From Candidatus Methanoplasma sp. (GTDB lineage: Archaea > Thermoplasmatota > Thermoplasmata > Methanomassiliicoccales > Methanomethylophilaceae), in assembly GCA_031288985.1 (NCBI GenBank), contig JAITQH010000091.1, forward strand, positions 1 through 12,171: 12,171 nt of DNA. Direction: 5' to 3'. Positions 7,066-12,171 of this stretch are shown here, piece after piece; position 1 is the stretch's first letter; each line of letters opens with the position of its first letter. The position numbers were made by a program, and so were the translations under genes. The notes under the pieces were generated by a model. It had not been told where the DNA came from. It was given only the letters and a program-made list of their open reading frames with translations, and did no database searches.

Positions 7066-8673
7066 TCATCCGAAACAGACGATGTCTTTGAGCTTCGCCG
7101 CCGCGTCCGGGTCGCCAATGGCCGCCGCCAGTTCGTCCAGATCCTTATACGGCCTTCCGAGGACGATTTTGGCCGCCCTCTTCCTGCCTATGCCCGGAAG
7201 GGCCTCCGCAGCCGACATGGGCATGCGGTTGACGTCGAACGGAAAGCTGACGCCGGTGATCGACCTGAATCCGTGGTCCGTCACGAACACGTCGTACATC
7301 TTCTCCAGTTCAAGCTTGTATGGTATCCCCACCAGCAGAGGGTAAGACCCGATCTGCCTTCCGAATGTCGTGTTCCCGTCGTGCAGCTCCATGTGGACGT
7401 CCCTGAGGACCGTGCCGTACGGCGCGACCTTCATCAGCATCTCCCTGTCGACGCCTCCTCTGACGGACTCCTTGAACTCCGTGAATGCGCGTCTGTCCAC
7501 CTTCGCGCCGAAATCCTTCCTCAGAGGCAGCACCTGCCGTATGTTGATGCGCCGCACCATCAATCCCTCGTCCAATAGGCCTTGCAGGAATGACAGATTC
7601 AGGCCGTAAGTGGAGCGGGTCTCGCCGTCAAGGCCGCATATGATGTTGAGGCCGGGCAGGATCTTCGGGAGGCCGTTCCGGCCGCGCTCCCCGCCTATGC
7701 GGTTTATGAGCCTCACGGCGTCGGCCGTCTGTTCGGCGGTGCTGTTCAGGTTGTTGAGATCCCGGACGATCGGATCGGCGGATTCGAGACCCAGCGCAAG
7801 GACGTTGCCGGGGGTGCAGAATTCCGCAAGCGTCCTTACGATCTTCTCCGACTCGTCGGGATAACGGGATATGACGGCGGGATTGGCGTTGTCCACGTGG
7901 AGAACGTCGAATCCGAGGGCGTTCAGGCCCCGGAACAATTCGTCCACCGTTTCGGGTCTGGGTCTCGGCACATCTTCCGCCTCCGCGCCGTATGAGATTA
8001 TGCACGTCTGCCCGCCGATCCTCACGTTGCGGACGCCCGCCGATCGGAGTTCCGAGGCCTCGGCGATTATGTCTTCCGGGGATCTCGTCAGAGGCGCCCC
8101 TTTGAGCGGCTCTATACAGAACGAACACCCCCCGCTCCGATATCTGTGGCACCCTCTGTATGATTCTATCTCTGCGATCAGCGGCGTCGGGAAGTCCTGA
8201 TGCTGTCTTACGATCTGCGCGCCCTTCAGCATCCATCTGTTCCATTCGTCCAGCGTCCTGAACCGCTCGCCCACTTCCTTCCCCGTCATCCCGTCGTACA
8301 GGGAGGCGGCAAGGTCGTTCTTTATTGAGAAGTCGAACAGGGAGGCGGCGGGGGACAGAGCGGCGGAACCGCCAAGAAGCTTCCATCCGCCCAGCTTGGG
8401 AGCCAGCGCGGCCAACTCCTTTGGGGACATGGGCATGGAGCGGAGATATTTTCCCGGAACGGTATTCCCGGAAAGCACGACGCTGACGTCGGCTTTCGGA
8501 ATGCGCCTCCCTTTGCGGATCATGTCCGCCGAGACGTATTCCACGTCTCCCCCCGCGTCGATGGCCGCACCTGCGACCGCACGTATCATCGGTGAGATGT
8601 AAGGGGGGACGCCCAGCGCCGCCGGGTCGTCTACGTATCCGTCTATGAGCAATGTCTTAACGTCGGACGCCAC
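7066..8673 (-). CDS. Radical SAM protein with C-terminal helix-hairpin-helix domain
   Basis: With a GTG start at 8673 the protein has 535 residues. An N-terminal Rossmann-like part opens with KTLLIDGYVDDPAALGVPPY (6-25), the conserved start of an archaeal radical SAM family that I associate with COG1031. The [4Fe-4S]/SAM site is seen at 175-186 as CHRYRSGGCSFC, a C-x7-C-x2-C spacing rather than the usual C-x3-C-x2-C. GLESADP (295-301) is the typical radical SAM strand near the SAM ribose. The end (about 490-534) has ALPGIGRKRAAKIVLGRPY, a helix-hairpin-helix motif suggesting nucleic-acid binding. The reaction is unknown. A TTG at 8715, overlapping the upstream gene's stop, is an alternative start adding 14 residues; GTG is preferred because it sits close to the conserved block and 27 bases below a TATA-like box. 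Confidence 0.85.
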   Translation of the reverse strand: MASDVKTLLIDGYVDDPAALGVPPYISPMIRAVAGAAIDAGGDVEYVSADMIRKGRRIPKADVSVVLSGNTVPGKYLRSMPMSPKELAALAPKLGGWKLLGGSAALSPAASLFDFSIKNDLAASLYDGMTGKEVGERFRTLDEWNRWMLKGAQIVRQHQDFPTPLIAEIESYRGCHRYRSGGCSFCIEPLKGAPLTRSPEDIIAEASELRSAGVRNVRIGGQTCIISYGAEAEDVPRPRPETVDELFRGLNALGFDVLHVDNANPAVISRYPDESEKIVRTLAEFCTPGNVLALGLESADPIVRDLNNLNSTAEQTADAVRLINRIGGERGRNGLPKILPGLNIICGLDGETRSTYGLNLSFLQGLLDEGLMVRRINIRQVLPLRKDFGAKVDRRAFTEFKESVRGGVDREMLMKVAPYGTVLRDVHMELHDGNTTFGRQIGSYPLLVGIPYKLELEKMYDVFVTDHGFRSITGVSFPFDVNRMPMSAAEALPGIGRKRAAKIVLGRPYKDLDELAAAIGDPDAAAKLKDIVCFG

Positions 8674-8694
8674 GTGCCGCGATAGGGGAGGGCC

Positions 8695-8704
8695 GTATTT
8701 ATCT
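8695..8704 (-). promoter_or_regulatory. Possible TATA box for the radical SAM gene
   Basis: On the minus strand AGATAAATAC is centred about 27 bases upstream of the GTG at 8673, inside the gap after the PLP-enzyme stop codon. This would give the radical SAM gene its own leaderless transcript besides read-through from the upstream gene. It also favours GTG over the TTG at 8715, since the TTG would lie upstream of the box. Confidence 0.35.
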
Positions 8705-8711
8705 TGCTCCG

Positions 8712-9890
8712 TCAAAGACCGGTCAGCTCGAATGCCTGACGGAGGTCGTCGATGATGTCTTCCGCATCTTCTAGGCCCACGCTCAGGCGGTAGAATCCGC
8801 CGTTGAAATCCTTGGGGAACAGGTGCATGCGCTCGTCGTTCTCTCCCAGGAACACTATGAGGGTCTCGTCGTGTCCCAGGGACACGGCGGATATGATCAG
8901 TTTCAGATGGCTCACGAATCTGTTGTGGGTATCGTGATCCGCCTTCAGACCGAACGACAGCACCCCGCCGCAGCCGTTCTCCATCTGCCCTTTTGCGATC
9001 GAGTGGCCGGGATGATCCTCAAGACCGGGATATGCCACGAACCTCACCGACGGCCGCGCCTTCAGGAACCTCGCGACCTTTAACGCGCTCTCCGAATGCT
9101 GCCGCATTCTCAGCGGAAGGGTGGCGGCGCCGCGAGCTATGATCCAGGCATTGAACGGGCTTATGGACCCTCCCAAGTTCACCATGGCCTCCGCCCTTAT
9201 CCTGTCGATGTGCTCCTTCTTTCCTATCACCGCCCCGCCCATGGCGTCCCCGTGTCCGTTGATGTATTTCGTGAGGCTTTCCACCGTCAGATCCGCGCCC
9301 AGCTCCGCAGGGCGGGTTATGAACGGCGACGCGAAGGTGTTGTCGATGGAGAGAAGCGCTCCCGCGTCATGGGCGACCTTCACCGCCGCCCGTATGTCCG
9401 TGACCTTGAGCGTAGGGTTGCCGGGAGTCTCTATGTGTATGAGTTTGGTGTTCGGGCGCACTGCGGCCTTCAGAGCCTCTATGTCCGAAGTGTCCGCCAT
9501 GGTGGTCTCCACCCCGTATTTCTGAGGAAGGAGTTCATTGAGCAGGCGGTATGCGGCGATATAGGTGTTGTCGCCGAACACTGCGTGATCTCCGCTCTTC
9601 AGGAATGTGAAGAACACCCCTGACAGGGCCGCAACGCCCGTTGCGAGCACCACGCAGTCCTCTCCGCCTTCCAAGGATGCGATCTTCTCCTGCAGCTGCC
9701 TCTGGTTCGCTCCGCCGTTGCGCGTGTATATGTTCCCTTCCGCCGCGCTCCAGTTCATATCCGACGGGTCGTAGGGCAGGACGTAGCTGTTGGCCATTGT
9801 TATGGGCGAGCGTATCGCTCCCGTATGTTTGTCGATCTCGTTGCCCACATGCACCGAACGCGTTGCGAATCCGTATTTTTTGCCGCCCAT
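8712..9890 (-). CDS. PLP-dependent Cys/Met metabolism enzyme (cystathionine gamma-synthase / methionine gamma-lyase type)
   Basis: A 392-residue fold-type I PLP enzyme of the Cys/Met metabolism family, full length. Lys208 in SLTKYINGHGDAMGG is the PLP Schiff-base lysine; Asp183 in SIDNTFASPF binds the pyridine nitrogen; Tyr55 and Arg57 (YTRNGG) would touch the cofactor phosphate of the partner subunit; RLSVGLED near the C-terminus holds the substrate-carboxylate Arg. The family makes or splits C-S bonds of cystathionine, homocysteine or methionine. Exact activity is uncertain: the usual Y-G-G/C-T-Y loop is YIAAY (110-114), the usual GNPT is GANQ (60-63), and after SLGHDETLI the common HPASMTH is absent. 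The ATG is supported by an AT-rich box about 28 bases upstream. The radical SAM gene follows on the same strand. Confidence 0.85.
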   Translation of the reverse strand: MGGKKYGFATRSVHVGNEIDKHTGAIRSPITMANSYVLPYDPSDMNWSAAEGNIYTRNGGANQRQLQEKIASLEGGEDCVVLATGVAALSGVFFTFLKSGDHAVFGDNTYIAAYRLLNELLPQKYGVETTMADTSDIEALKAAVRPNTKLIHIETPGNPTLKVTDIRAAVKVAHDAGALLSIDNTFASPFITRPAELGADLTVESLTKYINGHGDAMGGAVIGKKEHIDRIRAEAMVNLGGSISPFNAWIIARGAATLPLRMRQHSESALKVARFLKARPSVRFVAYPGLEDHPGHSIAKGQMENGCGGVLSFGLKADHDTHNRFVSHLKLIISAVSLGHDETLIVFLGENDERMHLFPKDFNGGFYRLSVGLEDAEDIIDDLRQAFELTGL

Positions 9891-9910
9891 AATATCGTCT
9901 GCCGTTGTTT

Positions 9911-9925
9911 CATATTAAACATATA
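9911..9925 (-). promoter_or_regulatory. Putative TATA box for the PLP enzyme gene
   Basis: The region 9911-9933 is strongly AT-rich. On the minus strand TATATGTTTAATATG is centred about 28 bases before the ATG at 9890, right for a leaderless archaeal transcript. Because the stretch is nearly symmetrical in AT content it could also serve transcription in the plus direction. Confidence 0.45.
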
Positions 9926-9938
9926 TGAATATAAGAAT

Positions 9939-10025
9939 ATGGCGAAACAGGAGGCGGGAACGGATCCCGCAGGCGCCCGGCAATGTCAAATCTTGGGTCT
10001 GCGGCGCCGAAAAGGGGTTTTTTGA
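9939..10025 (+). other. Possible short transcript or 28-codon ORF upstream of smc
   Basis: An ATG at 9939 opens a 28-codon ORF (starting MAKQEAGTDPAGARQ, ending RRRKGVF) that stops at 10023-10025. The DNA contains a perfect hairpin GCGGGA/TCCCGC (9954-9959 with 9965-9970), a palindrome CGGCGCCG (10002-10009) and a T6 run (10018-10023), and it has an AT-rich box about 20-25 bases upstream. This layout (box, structured RNA, T-run) could equally be a small RNA. I recognise neither a protein nor an RNA family. Confidence 0.25.
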
Positions 10026-10032
10026 TGTTCTG

Positions 10033-10044
10033 TTTTAAATATAT
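10033..10044 (+). promoter_or_regulatory. Putative TATA box for smc
   Basis: TTTTAAATATAT is a good archaeal TATA-like sequence. Transcription would start near 10065-10070, leaving a leader of about 60 bases before the GTG at 10128, unlike the leaderless layout of the neighbouring genes. Confidence 0.5.
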
Positions 10045-10127
10045 CGCGTGCGTTGCAATAGCACTCGCAAGAGCAATGGGATGCATACGGGAGCAGGGCT
10101 CGCGTTTCCCTCCAAAGGGGTCGGAAC

Positions 10128-12171
10128 GTGTACTTAAAGCAGATAGAATTAGAGAACTTTAAATCATTCGGCGGGAAAATTACGGTGCCGCTGATGGAGG
10201 GATATTTGGCAGTCACGGGACCGAACGGATCCGGGAAATCAAACATCACCGACGCCATTCTGTTCGTGCTGGGTCCGAAAAGTTCCAAAGCGGTCAGGGC
10301 GGGAAAGCTCACAGATCTCATATTCGACGGGGGAAAGGCCAAAGGCAAGGCGGGGTACACAAAAGTATCCCTTGTTTTTGACAACTCCGACCGTCTGATG
10401 CCCTGGGACGACGATGTGGTCCGCCTGACCCGATATGTCAAACTTTCCGATAACGGAACTGATTACAGTTCATATTTCTACGTCAACGACCGCAAATCGA
10501 CGCTGACGGAATTCGACAGCCTGCTGACCAAGGCGAGGATAAGCGCCGAAGGATACAACATGGTGCAGCAGGGAGACGTCACCAGGATCGTGCAGATGGG
10601 CAATCTCGAAAGAAGGCGCCTCCTCGACGCCATATCAGGGATCGCAAGCTACGACGACGACATCTCCAAGGCCAAAGGCGAGAAGCAGGAGGCCGAGGCG
10701 AACCTGACCAGCATAAACATCAGGATAGAAGAGATCGGGGTCCAGCTGGAGAAGCTGGAGAAGGACCGCGAGGACGCCAGGAGATACGTTGAGGCGCAGA
10801 GGCTGCTGGAGACGGCGAAGGCCCAGCTGACCCTCAGAGAACTCCAGACAGAGGAAGCCAAGCTCCAGGGGCTGACCGAATACGTCGTCCGTCTTTCGGA
10901 GGAGGTCGCGGCCCTGAGGGAGAAGAAGACGAAGCTGCTCGATGCGCATGCCGTCAACGAGCAGGCGATCCTCGAAAAAGAGAAGGAGATAGGAGACAAG
11001 GCGGGGCCGGAATACAAGAGGGTCAAAGGCGACATCAACGTGAAGATGGTGGACATCGCAACCCAAAAGGACCGCATAAGCAGGATCGCGGACGACCGTG
11101 CGGAGCACGAGGAGTACATCGCGTCGTCGGAAGAGGATCTGGAATCCATACGCGCCGAACGCAACGCCGTCGCGGCGAACCTCGCCGACGCATCCATAAG
11201 GCTTGAAGCGGCCGACGAGGAGCTCAGGAACGCCAAGGACGAGGACGCGAAGATCAACGACAGCATGTCAAAGCAGGGCGGAGAACATACCCAGCTCCAG
11301 AAAAGGATCGAGAAGCTGGAAGAGGACATCGACGCCAAGGAGAAAGAGGAGCGCGACGCGGGCGTCACAGCCGCCAAGACGGCGGCCGCGGCCGAAGAGA
11401 TCCTGAAGACAAAAGCCTCCCTCGAAGAGAGGCTCAGCGCCGCCGAATTTGAGATAAAGGACGCCGAATGGAACCTGCAGCAGGTGAAGCAGCAGGCCGG
11501 CCCTGCGGGCGGAGAGGACATCGGCAAAAAGATAATGGAATCAAAGCGGAAGGAGGCCGAGTGCGAGCGCCAGGAAGAGGAGCTCAAGAACGCCATCCGC
11601 AGACTCGAAACGGAATACAACGAACTGATGACCGAGAAGAGGGTCTCCGACAGGACGAGCGGCAAGAACGTCGCGGTCACGTCCATACTGGGGCTCAGGG
11701 ACACGGGGCAGGCGTCCGGCATCAGGGGAACGATCCAAGAACTCGCCACGGTTGAGCCGGGGTACGAGACCGCGATCGCGGTCGCCGCAGGCGGAAGGGC
11801 GCAGGCGGTGATAGTGGACGATGACCAAGTGGCGGCCGACTGCATATCATATCTCAAGAAAGAGAGGCTCGGAAGGGTCACGTTCCTCCCCCTGAACAAG
11901 ATGAGGGGCGGGAAGCCCGACGCCAGGGCGATAATGATCGAGAAACAGACCAACGGCTACGCAACAAGCCTGATGAGATACGACCAGAAGTACGCCAACG
12001 CGTTCTGGGACGTATTCCGCGACACGCTCGTGGTGTCGAACACGTCGGAGGCCAGATCCCTCATGGGAGGGGTCAGGCTGGTCACGAAGGCGGGCGAGAT
12101 ATTCGAAAAGGGCGGCGCGATAATAGGAGGCACTCTGAACACCGACAACATCGCAAAGTTCGGCGCCGGGT
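10128..12171 (+). CDS. smc: Chromosome segregation ATPase SMC, N-terminal 681 residues (3' end outside window)
   Basis: The protein starts MYLKQIELENFKSFGGK, the classic SMC opening, from a GTG at 10128; no in-frame ATG lies upstream before a stop at 10059. A purine-rich AAAGGGG ends 7 bases before the GTG and can act as ribosome-binding site. The Walker A loop GPNGSGKS is at 31-38, the Q-loop region VQQGDVTRIV near 146-155, followed by LLDAISGIASYDDD. Residues from about 165 to 510 are a long charged coiled coil (rich in E, K, R and A in heptads). The hinge domain begins near 517 (SILGLRD) and continues past GEIFEKGGAIIGG near the window end. The second coil and the C-terminal Walker B/signature half lie beyond the edge. 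SMC dimers with kleisin partners fold and separate chromosomes. Confidence 0.95.
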   Translation, partial: MYLKQIELENFKSFGGKITVPLMEGYLAVTGPNGSGKSNITDAILFVLGPKSSKAVRAGKLTDLIFDGGKAKGKAGYTKVSLVFDNSDRLMPWDDDVVRLTRYVKLSDNGTDYSSYFYVNDRKSTLTEFDSLLTKARISAEGYNMVQQGDVTRIVQMGNLERRRLLDAISGIASYDDDISKAKGEKQEAEANLTSINIRIEEIGVQLEKLEKDREDARRYVEAQRLLETAKAQLTLRELQTEEAKLQGLTEYVVRLSEEVAALREKKTKLLDAHAVNEQAILEKEKEIGDKAGPEYKRVKGDINVKMVDIATQKDRISRIADDRAEHEEYIASSEEDLESIRAERNAVAANLADASIRLEAADEELRNAKDEDAKINDSMSKQGGEHTQLQKRIEKLEEDIDAKEKEERDAGVTAAKTAAAAEEILKTKASLEERLSAAEFEIKDAEWNLQQVKQQAGPAGGEDIGKKIMESKRKEAECERQEEELKNAIRRLETEYNELMTEKRVSDRTSGKNVAVTSILGLRDTGQASGIRGTIQELATVEPGYETAIAVAAGGRAQAVIVDDDQVAADCISYLKKERLGRVTFLPLNKMRGGKPDARAIMIEKQTNGYATSLMRYDQKYANAFWDVFRDTLVVSNTSEARSLMGGVRLVTKAGEIFEKGGAIIGGTLNTDNIAKFGAG

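Noticed and set aside
7628..8386. Second minus-strand ORF (252 aa) inside the radical SAM gene
   Set aside because: Arg/Pro/Gly-rich out-of-frame shadow of a gene whose own frame carries the radical SAM motifs.
9949..9977. tRNA T-arm-like hairpin (GCGGG, seven-base loop, CCCGC)
   Set aside because: The loop lacks TTC, and no acceptor, D or anticodon arm can be assembled upstream on either strand.
10649..11953. Long minus-strand ORF (434 aa) opposite smc
   Set aside because: Its Ser/Ala/Leu-rich composition is what the reverse of Glu/Lys/Ala coiled-coil codons in GC-rich DNA produces; smc on the plus strand is unmistakable.

Overview
The window looks like a GC-rich euryarchaeal chromosome segment. 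The archaeal signs are a PriL-type primase large subunit, a Fap7/AK6-type adenylate kinase, a CDP-alcohol phosphatidyltransferase of the archaeal inositol-lipid kind, and TATA-like boxes about 25 nt upstream of start codons, as expected for leaderless mRNAs. An archaeal surface protein built of InlB-type B-repeats, in a genome that uses the ATA codon freely despite high GC, suggests Thermoplasmatota, perhaps a gut-type Methanomassiliicoccales relative. That placement is inference; there is no rRNA or methanogenesis gene here to prove it.

Layout. (1) 1-3575, plus strand: the 3' part of a very large surface protein with about eleven degenerate InlB-like B-repeats, two divergent B-repeat modules and three C-terminal membrane helices. 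(2) 3649-5725, plus strand: a tight three-gene operon with overlapping ends (PfkB-family sugar kinase, AK6/Fap7-like adenylate kinase, CDP-alcohol phosphatidyltransferase). (3) 5727-6755, minus strand: DNA primase large subunit, convergent with the operon and 1 bp from it. (4) 6756-7065: a 310-base region with a cluster of GC-rich inverted repeats and one weak 57-codon ORF. (5) 7066-9890, minus strand: a PLP-dependent Cys/Met-metabolism enzyme followed by a radical SAM protein with a C-terminal helix-hairpin-helix. (6) 9891-10127: a divergent promoter region with a possible small transcript. (7) 10128 to the right edge, plus strand: the first 681 codons of the SMC chromosome-segregation ATPase, starting at GTG.

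Most of the window is housekeeping: lipid headgroup synthesis, nucleotide metabolism/ribosome maturation, replication priming, sulfur amino-acid metabolism and chromosome segregation. The accessory part is the repeat-built surface protein. I found no CRISPR array, transposase, rRNA or convincing tRNA. The most testable ideas are a possible inositol-lipid link between the PfkB kinase and the phosphatidyltransferase in one operon, the unusual cluster-binding motif of the radical SAM protein, and the two structured intergenic regions.
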